From positions 12,722 through 76,721 of the forward strand of contig CAZOGL010000004.1 in NCBI GenBank assembly GCA_964579575.1: DNA of 64,000 nt. The letters run 5' to 3'. Below, piece by piece: positions 8,599-15,875 of the stretch (its first letter is position 1; the number at the start of each line of letters is the position of its first letter). The position numbers and the translations under genes are program-made. Origin of the DNA: CAVEFW01 sp964579575. GTDB taxonomy: Bacteria > Actinomycetota > Coriobacteriia > Coriobacteriales > Eggerthellaceae. The notes below the pieces were generated by a model. The model was not told the DNA's origin. It did not search any database and was given only the letters and a program-made list of their open reading frames with translations.

Positions 8599-8627
8599 AT
8601 ACTAGCATCAAAACGAGAGGGTGACAA
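8599..8627 (-). promoter_or_regulatory. terC promoter
   Basis: On the minus strand TTGTCA (8627-8622), a 17-base spacer, then TAGTAT (8604-8599). Transcription would start near 8592, just before the 5' strand of the riboswitch P1 helix, as a riboswitch leader requires. The divergent gene at 8680 probably uses TACAAT at 8631-8636 on the plus strand, so the two promoters lie back to back. Confidence 0.75.
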
Positions 8628-8679
8628 TGCTACAATGGGCCGAGTTAGCAAAAAATACACGAACAGGGGAGTACACGTT

Positions 8680-9480
8680 ATGGCTCACGAAAACGAAGAC
8701 GCACCTCGGCACACGGCCGAGGCTGTCGACGGGAAATCCTTGATTTCTTGTGGCAACATCGTGACGCCTGACGGCTCTGCGCTTTTGCGTCCTCAAAGAC
8801 TCGAGGGATTAAACCTGATTCTTGTGGCGATTGCCCTCATCATCGCGGCGATCATCGGTTACAACCTCTACTCTTTTGCTTCCAATAATTTCGTATATGC
8901 CAACGAGAGGCACCTAGAGGCGGTCAATGCCCAGATTTCACGTGGCGAGACCGTCAACCTTCCCTCTCTTGACCTTCTTGTGGGTTATGACGAGGCAGGG
9001 GCGTCCGCAAACCTCCTCTCGGCGGGCTACACTACGTTTGAGCCTGATTCCGTAGAAGGTTCAGCCTATGAAACGGTGAAAATTCCCTCGGATATGACAG
9101 CAGAGCAGGCTAAGAAGGTCTATGAGTCCGGAATCGCGAAAGCGGATGCGGCCACTGCGGCTAAACTGCTCACCGGCATGTGGCGTTTGTCGATGGGGGA
9201 TGGCGATGACGGTAAGCTCCTTACCTTGCGTTATGCCGACTTCAACTCCGGATCCGCTGCGTCTGCCATAAGCGCCGCTATGATGGCGGAAGGACTTGTC
9301 GAGGACTCGGTCACCGATAGCGGTATCGATGAGAGCGGCAACACGTACAAGGTCGGAACCGGCTCTTCCAATGGCATCGACTTCACATGGCGAGTTTCTA
9401 CCTGTGAGCTCAAGGAAATCTATAACATAGATGTCTTGCCCAATTCTGCCATGTACGTCGTTGTACGCATCTCGTACTAG
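8680..9480 (+). CDS. hypothetical single-span membrane protein
   Basis: I do not recognise the family. The 266-residue product starts at ATG 8680 behind AGGGGAG. About 45 cytoplasmic residues are followed by one strong transmembrane segment (LILVAIALIIAAIIGYNLY, near 48-66). The remaining 200 residues would be extracytoplasmic and look like a soluble, acidic domain with mixed helix and strand, rich in Ser/Asp/Gly. No lipobox or catalytic motif is evident. It has its own promoter, diverges from terC and ends at a good terminator, so it is monocistronic. A substrate-binding or cell-envelope role is possible but unsupported. Confidence 0.75.
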   Translation: MAHENEDAPRHTAEAVDGKSLISCGNIVTPDGSALLRPQRLEGLNLILVAIALIIAAIIGYNLYSFASNNFVYANERHLEAVNAQISRGETVNLPSLDLLVGYDEAGASANLLSAGYTTFEPDSVEGSAYETVKIPSDMTAEQAKKVYESGIAKADAATAAKLLTGMWRLSMGDGDDGKLLTLRYADFNSGSAASAISAAMMAEGLVEDSVTDSGIDESGNTYKVGTGSSNGIDFTWRVSTCELKEIYNIDVLPNSAMYVVVRISY

Positions 9481-9523
9481 CGTCCTTGCGAACAAGTAAG
9501 GGATAAGGGCTACAAAAGAAAGG

Positions 9524-9545
9524 GGGCTGCGGTTGCGGCCCTTTT
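9524..9545. terminator. bidirectional intrinsic terminator
   Basis: GGGCTGC (9524-9530), loop GGTT, GCGGCCC (9535-9541), then TTTTATTTAT on the plus strand; on the minus strand the same stem is followed by CCTTTCTTTT. It serves the 8680 gene and the converging lipid-kinase gene. A second, imperfect stem (GGTG..GTTGG with CCAAC..CACC, 9572-9598) follows. Confidence 0.85.
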
Positions 9546-9616
9546 ATTTATCCTGAACGTTTCTGGTGCGCGGTGTTGTTGGTTTCCCCAACGCCACCAA
9601 AGTCGCTACAACCCTT

Positions 9617-10534
9617 TTATTCGTCAGCCTCGTTGCTGAACATGTGGTAACCCTCATTGGAGATGACCATCCTCATGGCGCCTGGAAGAACCCTTGCTGA
9701 GAAGGGCGTCGTGCGGTCTACAACCTCGCCGTCGTATTCGATCGGCAACGGTGGGTCCGCCTCCACAAAGATTTCGCGACCGCGATACAACTCGAGGTTG
9801 CCCCTTCGCGGGTTCTTGCCACCGCGGTCGAGCAATGCGTCACCTATAACGGGCAGAAGCTGGAGCGCGGTGTCCCCTTTGAGGACGGCCACGTCGAGCA
9901 TGCCGTCGCGCGGCTGGTTTTCGTGGGTCACGGAAATATCGAACGGGATCTTGCTGAAGTTGACTATGAGGACGCCTACGCCCGCGCTTTCATGAACTTC
10001 TCCATCAACGGTTAGCCTGATCTTCGAATGGGTTGGCGTGATGTTTGCGGCCGCTGCGCCGAAATACGCAGCTGGGCCGAAAAGCTTCTTTCCGGGCTTC
10101 GCGTCACGCATGATAATGGCGTCGTATCCACAACCCGCCATGATTCCGAAACCGTAGGTGCCGTCCCCAATCTCCAACTCTCCCAGGTCAAAGTCAAGCG
10201 TCGCGCCCTCATGGGCCAACTTTGCAAGGGCGTGCGTCTCGTTGGGCAACCAAACGTTGCTCGCAAGGAGGTTGGCGGTACCGGCGGGAAATGGCAGGAT
10301 TGGGATGCCGGTGTTGGCGAGTTGGTAGCTCACCGTTGCGATGGTGCCGTCTCCTCCGCTTGCCACGACAAGGTCAAAATGCGCGGCATCAAACAAGAGC
10401 TCACGGATGTCGGTGGTTCCATCGGTGGAGCGCACGACGACCTCCTCGCCGTCTTTCGCAAGGAGTCGCACGAAATCAAAGATACCGCCAAGGCCGCCAC
10501 CAGAAGCCATGTTGTTGATGATGAGCGTTTTCAT
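9617..10534 (-). CDS. diacylglycerol/lipid kinase family protein (DAGK catalytic domain)
   Basis: This family (YegS, DgkB, BmrU) phosphorylates diacylglycerol or related lipids with ATP. The 305-residue protein begins MKTLIINNMASGGG, the usual phosphate-binding opening (IxNPxSG-like). It has the nucleotide motif VVASGGDGTIATV near residue 57 and PFPAGTANLLASN near 84, then the C-terminal beta-sandwich domain with VEADPPLPIEYDGEVV. Asn-Asn in place of Asn-Pro in the first motif is slightly atypical. The promoter ends six bases before the ATG, so the mRNA should be leaderless. It stands alone between unrelated genes; the exact lipid substrate is unknown. Confidence 0.88.
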   Translation of the reverse strand: MKTLIINNMASGGGLGGIFDFVRLLAKDGEEVVVRSTDGTTDIRELLFDAAHFDLVVASGGDGTIATVSYQLANTGIPILPFPAGTANLLASNVWLPNETHALAKLAHEGATLDFDLGELEIGDGTYGFGIMAGCGYDAIIMRDAKPGKKLFGPAAYFGAAAANITPTHSKIRLTVDGEVHESAGVGVLIVNFSKIPFDISVTHENQPRDGMLDVAVLKGDTALQLLPVIGDALLDRGGKNPRRGNLELYRGREIFVEADPPLPIEYDGEVVDRTTPFSARVLPGAMRMVISNEGYHMFSNEADE

Positions 10535-10540
10535 GGTTCC

Positions 10541-10568
10541 AATATACCTTGTGCGATAAGAATTTCAA
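10541..10568 (-). promoter_or_regulatory. lipid-kinase promoter giving a leaderless mRNA
   Basis: On the minus strand TTGAAA (10568-10563), 16-base spacer, TATATT (10546-10541), then GGAACC and the ATG at 10534. The expected start of transcription coincides with the A of the ATG, and no Shine-Dalgarno is present. Confidence 0.75.
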
Positions 10569-10607
10569 CGACCAACAATCGTTTGAGAGCCAGTATGTGG
10601 TTCGATG

Positions 10608-10636
10608 TTGGAACTCTCTCGATAGATTGGTATCAT
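10608..10636 (+). promoter_or_regulatory. promoter upstream of a mini-ORF and rnd
   Basis: TTGGAA (10608-10613), 17-base spacer, TATCAT (10631-10636). Six bases later comes an ATG (10643), the same promoter-to-ATG geometry as the divergent lipid-kinase gene, so transcription probably begins on that ATG. Confidence 0.7.
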
Positions 10637-10642
10637 CTACTG

Positions 10643-10693
10643 ATGTGCATTTCGCGACCTTGTCGTTGTGGCGGCGAGACGTCATTTGAGTAA
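10643..10693 (+). CDS. leaderless Cys-rich mini-ORF (16 aa), candidate leader peptide
   Basis: ATG at the predicted transcription start opens a 16-codon frame, MCISRPCRCGGETSFE, ending TAA at 10691. Three of 16 residues are Cys, with the cluster RPCRCGG. GCGGCG (10671-10676), covering codons 10-12 just after the Cys codons, can pair with CGCCGC at 10702-10707. A ribosome pausing on the Cys codons would therefore affect the RNA fold. Leaderless Cys-rich short ORFs acting as cysteine-responsive attenuators are known in mycobacteria. Here the downstream gene is rnd, which is not an obvious sulfur gene, and no T-tract follows the hairpin. Real but unproven; chance is possible at this length. Confidence 0.4.
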   Translation: MCISRPCRCGGETSFE

Positions 10694-10787
10694 TGGTTTC
10701 CCGCCGCCGCAAAGGGGTTGCTTCTTGCTTACCACCATGGAAAGCGTTGTGCTTTCCGCCGATACGCTATGTGAGAAGGGCTACTAA

Positions 10788-11945
10788 ATGGCGGTGACCC
10801 ATATCAACAACCTTGAAGACCTTGAGGCCTTCGCAAAGCGCGCTGCGAGCTCCTCTGTGCTTGCCATTGATACCGAGTTTATGCGCGAGAAGACCTATTT
10901 TCCGATGTTGTGTCTGCTCCAGATGGCTACAGACGACGAGGTTGTCATCGTTGACCCCTTCGCTGTCACCAACCTTCATTGTTTGAAGGACCTCATGAGG
11001 AATGAGTCTGTGGTGAAGCTGTTCCACGCCGGGACGCAAGACCTCGAGATTATCTATCGAGAGGTCGGAGCGCTGCCTTGGCCCTTGTTTGACACCCAAA
11101 TCGCTGCAACCCTCATGGGGCACACGCAACAGATCGGGTATGCGAACCTTGTTCATGCCGAGTGCGGTGTGGCGCTTAAGAAGATGGATTCGTTTACCGA
11201 TTGGACGAGGCGCCCCCTGACCGATTCCCAGCTCTCGTATGCCGCAGAGGATGTCATCTATCTGCCCAAGCTTTATCGGAGCATGCGCAAGACCCTCAAG
11301 GAAAAAGGTCGTCTTGGTTGGCTTGACCAGGACTTTAAAGATCTCGTTGACCCGTCTCGCTACAAGGTCAATCCCCGTGAGCGTTTTCGTAGGCTCAAGC
11401 GGGCCTCCACGCTTACGCGTCGGCAACTTTCTGGTGCGCGCGAGATGGCGGCATGGCGCGAGTCCCGTGCCATTGCGCGCGATATTCCGCGCAAGTGGGT
11501 TCTAACTGATGAGCAGATTGTCGAGGCCTGCAAGCGAGAGGCGCGAACCGTTGACGAGTTGTATATGGTGCGTGGGATACGTGAACGCCTTCCTATCCGC
11601 GACGCGCGCATGGTTGCTGCTCTTATGGGCAAGGGATTCGACCTTCCTCCCGAGGAGTGGCCGTTGCCATCCGGCAAGAGTAAGAACGAGGCCAACGTCG
11701 ATCTCGTGCTCGATCTTATGACCGCCCTTGTGCGTCTTCGTGCCCGGGAGAACAACGTAGCCCTCCATACCTTGGCTTCCCACGACGATCTCGTTTCCAT
11801 CGCCCGTGGCCACACGGAGAACGTGGAGGTGCTTCGCGGTTGGCGGCGGACCATCGTCGGCGAGGAGCTCTTAGATTTGGCGGCGGGACGTATCGAGCTG
11901 TCGATAGACGGAACGTCGCTTGTCGTCCGCCGAGTCGAAGGCTAG
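10788..11945 (+). CDS. rnd: ribonuclease D family 3'-5' exoribonuclease
   Basis: RNase D trims 3' ends of tRNAs and other structured RNAs. The 385-residue protein has all DEDDy exonuclease motifs: FVLAIDTEF-type motif (VLAIDTEFMRE near residue 28), FHAGTQDLEI near 80, and YAAEDVIYLPKLY near 149 with the Asp and Tyr of motif III. One or two HRDC-like helical domains follow (roughly 210-290 and 310-380). Start ATG 10788 follows GAGAAGGGC. A leader of about 145 bases separates it from the promoter at 10608-10636 and contains the Cys-rich mini-ORF and a GGAAAGC/GCTTTCC hairpin (10739-10757). Confidence 0.93.
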   Translation: MAVTHINNLEDLEAFAKRAASSSVLAIDTEFMREKTYFPMLCLLQMATDDEVVIVDPFAVTNLHCLKDLMRNESVVKLFHAGTQDLEIIYREVGALPWPLFDTQIAATLMGHTQQIGYANLVHAECGVALKKMDSFTDWTRRPLTDSQLSYAAEDVIYLPKLYRSMRKTLKEKGRLGWLDQDFKDLVDPSRYKVNPRERFRRLKRASTLTRRQLSGAREMAAWRESRAIARDIPRKWVLTDEQIVEACKREARTVDELYMVRGIRERLPIRDARMVAALMGKGFDLPPEEWPLPSGKSKNEANVDLVLDLMTALVRLRARENNVALHTLASHDDLVSIARGHTENVEVLRGWRRTIVGEELLDLAAGRIELSIDGTSLVVRRVEG

Positions 11946-12012
11946 CTTGCGTAGGGTTTGGATTAATCCTGTTTTTGGCCCTTTGGAGAGTCGGTGATGG
12001 TGCGACCCGCTC

Positions 12013-12018
12013 TATACT
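12013..12018 (+). promoter_or_regulatory. -10 element for the YugP-type peptidase gene
   Basis: TATACT at 12013-12018 lies 53 bases before the ATG at 12072; no good -35 is visible at the right distance. A small hairpin (GGGAG/CTCCC, 12038-12054) sits between it and the AGGAGA Shine-Dalgarno. Confidence 0.45.
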
Positions 12019-12071
12019 TCGCAAAAACCATCGAAGAGGGAGCTTTTGCCTCCCGATAGGAGAAACACATC

Positions 12072-12728
12072 ATGAGTTACCTAATGTTGATTGTCCTCAC
12101 GCTTATCATCGGACTGATTGCCAGTGCGTGGTGCAACTCGGCATTGAAGAAGTATTCCAAGGTTCCCTCTTTCAGCGGCTTGACGGGTGAGACGGTTGCG
12201 AGACAAATGTTGGCCTTCTACGGCATCAGCAACGTCCCCGTCAAAATGGGATCGGAGGGACAGGACTTTTTCGACCCTCGAAGCAACTCAATCACGCTCT
12301 CTCCCAGTGTGTTTAGTGGCAGGTCGGTCACTTCCTTGGCAACGGTTTGCCATGAATGCGGCCACGCTTGCCAATATGCCACCGGCTACACTCCTATGAA
12401 GGTTCGTAGCGCTATCGTTCCGGCGGTGAACCTTTGTTCCAATATCTGGATGATCATCCTGATCGTCGGTATCGCGTTGAATCTCGCAGGGTTTTACTAC
12501 TTGGCAATCGCGCTCTATGCAATCTCTGTAGTCTTTGCCCTTGTCACCTTGCCGGTGGAGTTCGATGCCTCCAATCGTGCGTTGAAGTACATGGACCAGA
12601 TCGGCCTGAGCAAGGACGAGCGTGACGGCAGCGCCGCGGTTTTGCGGGCTTGTGCGTTTACCTATGTGGCCGCTGCCTTGACCTCCTTACTCCAACTTAT
12701 CTATCTTATCGGGATGCGTCGCGACTAA
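12072..12728 (+). CDS. YugP-type neutral zinc metallopeptidase, membrane-bound
   Basis: The 218-residue protein opens with a hydrophobic segment (residues 3-22), then YSKVPSFSGLTGETVARQML, FFDPRSNSITLSPSVF and the zinc motif TVCHECGHACQYATGY (HExxH variant HECGH, near residue 97-101). Two or more hydrophobic segments follow in the C-terminal half (near 117-160 and 193-214). This order matches the YugP / peptidase membrane zinc metallopeptidase family. Substrates are unknown in the family. Start ATG 12072 follows GATAGGAGAAA. xseA begins ten bases after the stop, so the two may be co-transcribed although their functions are unrelated. Confidence 0.87.
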   Translation: MSYLMLIVLTLIIGLIASAWCNSALKKYSKVPSFSGLTGETVARQMLAFYGISNVPVKMGSEGQDFFDPRSNSITLSPSVFSGRSVTSLATVCHECGHACQYATGYTPMKVRSAIVPAVNLCSNIWMIILIVGIALNLAGFYYLAIALYAISVVFALVTLPVEFDASNRALKYMDQIGLSKDERDGSAAVLRACAFTYVAAALTSLLQLIYLIGMRRD

Positions 12729-12738
12729 GCCTTTTGCC

Positions 12739-14160
12739 ATGGAAAGACCGGAAAAGGAAAAGCAGCCACCTTTGAGCGTTTCCGCAGCGATGAACCTCGC
12801 CAAGGGAGCGTTGGAAAACGTTACGGTCAGGATGGTCGGCGAAGTCTCGGAAGTGAGCAACAAACCAGGGTACAAAGCTGTCTACTTCACGGTGAAGGAC
12901 GAAACTGCGTCCTTGCCATGCATGATATGGACCAACCGCTACAAGAGTTGCGGTGTTGCGCTTACGGTGGGCAACCTTGTCGAGATCAGTGGTCGCTTTA
13001 CGCTCTATGCGGCCAAGGGTCGCATGAACTTCGATGTGTTCTCGATCTCCCTTGCTGGTGAGGGTGAATTGCGTATGCGTGTTGCGGCTATCGCGAGGCG
13101 CTTGGATGGGGAAGGTCTTACCTCTCCTGCACGTAAGCGTCCGATCCCCCAACTCCCGGCAACCATAGGTGTCGTAACGAGTCCCCGCGGCGCGGCGGTG
13201 CATGACGTGCTCAGGACCTTGCGACGACGCTATCCTTTGGCGCGTGTTCTTTTGGCGGGCGTTCCTGTCGAGGGCGCGAATGCGCCTGCGGGCCTCAAGG
13301 AGGGTCTTCATGTTGTCACAGAGGCGGGGGCTGAGGTCATTCTCCTCGTGCGTGGAGGCGGTTCTTTTGAGGACCTTATGCCCTTCAACGACGAGGGCCT
13401 TGCGCGCTGTATCGCTTCCAGTCCCGTTCCCGTTGTGACGGGTATCGGACATGAGCCTGATACGACTATCGCGGACATGGTTGCCGACCTTCGTGCGAGC
13501 ACCCCGACGGCTGCTGCTGAGGCCGTAAGCCCCGGAATGAATGTCGTCAACGACCGCGTGCGTAGCCTCGGATTACGGATGCACGATGTGCTCCACCGGC
13601 GTCTCGAGAGAAGTGCGATCGTTCTTGACCGCTATGTGACCCGTCCTGTTATGGCGGATCCCCATGTGCTCCTTTCTGGTTGGATCCAAGACGTCGATGG
13701 GTATGCGGAGCGTCTTGCGCGCGCACTTCCGAATTCCCTCGAGCGCAACCAGGCAAGCTTGGAGAGTGCGTATCAGCGCCTTGTCTCTTGTGGCATGCGT
13801 TTCGGTCGCGACGAGGCCTTGCGCATCGACTCTGTCCGCGCTCGGTTGTACGCGGGTCTCACCCGCGTGGTGGAAGGCCCAAGGACGAAGGCTTTGGCCA
13901 ACATTGAACGTATGGTCGCTTTGGGCGCGGGACTGACACCGCGGTTCCAAAGCGAGCTTGCCATGTCCGCTTCCCGTCTCAACGACTTGTCGCCCCTCGC
14001 TGTCCTTAGTCGTGGCTACGCCATTGCACGAGATAGCGACGGCGAGGTCGTTCGCGATGTCGACCAGGTCAACATCGGAACAGATATCACTGTTGCGGTA
14101 CAAAACGGGGAACTATTGTGTAATGTACTCGAGCGCGTACGAACAAAAGAGTGCGAATAG
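12739..14160 (+). CDS. xseA: exodeoxyribonuclease VII large subunit
   Basis: XseA with XseB degrades single-stranded DNA into oligonucleotides. The 473-residue protein has an N-terminal OB-fold (about 10-105, VTVRMVGEVSEVSNKPGYKA and CMIWTNRYKSCG), the catalytic region with IGVVTSPRGAAVHDVLRTL near 148, VILLVRGGGSFEDLMPFND near 200 and PVVTGIGHEPDTTIADMVAD near 230, then a long helical coiled-coil segment and the C-terminal LSRGYAI motif. No clear Shine-Dalgarno precedes ATG 12739, ten bases after the peptidase stop; coupling from upstream is likely. xseB follows 28 bases later. Confidence 0.95.
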   Translation: MERPEKEKQPPLSVSAAMNLAKGALENVTVRMVGEVSEVSNKPGYKAVYFTVKDETASLPCMIWTNRYKSCGVALTVGNLVEISGRFTLYAAKGRMNFDVFSISLAGEGELRMRVAAIARRLDGEGLTSPARKRPIPQLPATIGVVTSPRGAAVHDVLRTLRRRYPLARVLLAGVPVEGANAPAGLKEGLHVVTEAGAEVILLVRGGGSFEDLMPFNDEGLARCIASSPVPVVTGIGHEPDTTIADMVADLRASTPTAAAEAVSPGMNVVNDRVRSLGLRMHDVLHRRLERSAIVLDRYVTRPVMADPHVLLSGWIQDVDGYAERLARALPNSLERNQASLESAYQRLVSCGMRFGRDEALRIDSVRARLYAGLTRVVEGPRTKALANIERMVALGAGLTPRFQSELAMSASRLNDLSPLAVLSRGYAIARDSDGEVVRDVDQVNIGTDITVAVQNGELLCNVLERVRTKECE

Positions 14161-14188
14161 TAGCGATTTTAAGAAGACAGGAGATACG

Positions 14189-14437
14189 ATGGACGAGATG
14201 AAGCCGATAGAGGAGTTGACATTTCGCGAGGCAATGGCCGAGCTTGATAGCGTCGTGAGCGTGCTTGAAAGCAACACCTTGGGCCTTGAGGACAGCCTTG
14301 TTGCGTATGAGCGGGGCGTAGCTCTTATCAGCGCCTTGCAATCGCGTCTCGGCACAGCCCAGCAAAAGGTGGAGGTGCTCATGGGCCAGTTGCAACCTGA
14401 ACAAGACGATGCGGTTCAAGACAAGACACTTTCCTAG
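14189..14437 (+). CDS. xseB: exodeoxyribonuclease VII small subunit
   Basis: The 82-residue product has the XseB pattern TFREAMAELDSVVSVLES, then LEDSLVAYERGVALI and a helical tail; XseB subunits form the elongated helical part of exonuclease VII. ATG 14189 is preceded by AGACAGGAGA. An upstream in-frame extension overlapping xseA is not expected for this small subunit, so it was excluded. Confidence 0.94.
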   Translation: MDEMKPIEELTFREAMAELDSVVSVLESNTLGLEDSLVAYERGVALISALQSRLGTAQQKVEVLMGQLQPEQDDAVQDKTLS

Positions 14438-14580
14438 CAGCGGCGTTATTTTGTGCGCAAGTGGGCGTTGACGTAAGTTTCTTTGCGTTTTCGGTTTACG
14501 AGACCCCGCTTGCCGAAACAAATCGCCTGCGTTGTGCTCGTCTCGTACAATTACTCGGTACATGTTTTTAGGAGGCGATG

Positions 14581-15804
14581 GTGAACGTACTCGTCATAAA
14601 CGCAGGTTCTTCGTCTTTGAAGTATCAGCTCATCAATGTCGAGACCCACAAGCTTATGGCTAAGGGTCTTTGCGAGCGCATCGGAGACGAGGCTGCGTCC
14701 CACAAGCACGGTATTGACGACAACGAGACGCGCATCACTATGCCCATGCGGGACCACAACGAGGCAATCGCCGTGGTCTTGGAATCCTTGACCACCGGTG
14801 AGCACAAGGCGATCGACAGCCTTGATGAGATTGACGCAGTTGGCCATCGTGTTGTGCAAGGTGGAAACTATTTCGAGCATTCCGTCCTTATTGACGACGA
14901 TGTCATCGAAAAGATTCGTGAGCTTGCGGAACTCGCTCCTCTTCACAACCTCGCCGCTATCAACGGAATCAACGCATGCCGGGAGAACATGCCCGGTATT
15001 CCCATGGTCGCCGTCTTCGATACCTCTTTCTTTACCACGCTTCCTCCTCATGCCTATATGTACGCACTCCCTTACGAGCTGTATGAGAAGTATGGAATCC
15101 GTAAGTATGGCGCACACGGAACGAGCCATCGCTACGTTTCCGAGCGCGCTGCGGCCGTCATGGGCGAGCCGATCGAGGATCTCAAACTCATAACGTGCCA
15201 TCTTGGCAACGGTTGCTCAATCTCTGCGATTGACCACGGTGTCGCCATTGACACGTCCATGGGCATGACTCCCCTTGACGGTCTCATGATGGGTACGCGT
15301 TGCGGATCTATCGACCCTGCGATCGTTCCGTTCCTCATGGAGCACGAAGGTCTGAGCGCGGACGAGGTTAACAACCTTATGAACAAGAAGTCCGGCCTGC
15401 TCGGAATCTCCGGCATCTCCAACGACCTGAGAAGCGTCCGTAAAGCTTCTGAGCTCGGTGATGAGCGCGCTATGTTGGCATACGAGATGTACTCCAACGC
15501 CGTTAAGAAGTATATCGGTCAATACATCGTGGTCATGGGCGGTGTTGATGCCATCATCCTTACCGCAGGCGTCGGTGAGAACTGCAAGAAGATGCGACGC
15601 ATGATATTTTCCGGCCTTCAACCTCTCGGCATCATTCTCGATCAGAAGCGAAACGCCGAAGGCAAGGGCGAGCGTCTGATCTCCTCCGATAAGTCCAACG
15701 TGCATATCTTCATCATCCCCACCGACGAAGAGTACATGATAGCCCGTGACACGTTCCAGCTTGTCCATGATAAATTTGGCCTCGGCCTCGATGTCGAATT
15801 CTAG
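14581..15804 (+). CDS. ackA: acetate kinase
   Basis: Acetate kinase interconverts acetyl phosphate plus ADP with acetate plus ATP, the ATP-yielding end of mixed-acid fermentation. The 407-residue protein begins NVLVINAGSSSLKYQLI and carries VGHRVVQGG, VAVFDTSFF, YGAHGTSHRYVSE, CHLGNGCSISAIDHG, DTSMGMTPLDGLMMGTRCG and the C-terminal TAGVGENC. Two start codons are adjacent: ATG 14578 is only two bases from the GGAGG at 14571-14575, while GTG 14581 has five-base spacing and matches the family N-terminus, so GTG was chosen. Its partner pta lies 2 kb downstream beyond dgt and rnhA rather than adjacent. Confidence 0.97.
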   Translation: MNVLVINAGSSSLKYQLINVETHKLMAKGLCERIGDEAASHKHGIDDNETRITMPMRDHNEAIAVVLESLTTGEHKAIDSLDEIDAVGHRVVQGGNYFEHSVLIDDDVIEKIRELAELAPLHNLAAINGINACRENMPGIPMVAVFDTSFFTTLPPHAYMYALPYELYEKYGIRKYGAHGTSHRYVSERAAAVMGEPIEDLKLITCHLGNGCSISAIDHGVAIDTSMGMTPLDGLMMGTRCGSIDPAIVPFLMEHEGLSADEVNNLMNKKSGLLGISGISNDLRSVRKASELGDERAMLAYEMYSNAVKKYIGQYIVVMGGVDAIILTAGVGENCKKMRRMIFSGLQPLGIILDQKRNAEGKGERLISSDKSNVHIFIIPTDEEYMIARDTFQLVHDKFGLGLDVEF

Positions 15805-15875
15805 GTTGCTTGAATCCACCTTGAACCTCCGCTATTGTTAGGCCGAAAACTGAGACGTGACGCTTGAGGAGATTC

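Noticed and set aside
14498..14546. ACGAGAC/GTCTCGT inverted repeat before ackA as an operator
   Set aside because: Only seven-base arms 35 bases apart, with no known regulator motif; too weak to list as a site.
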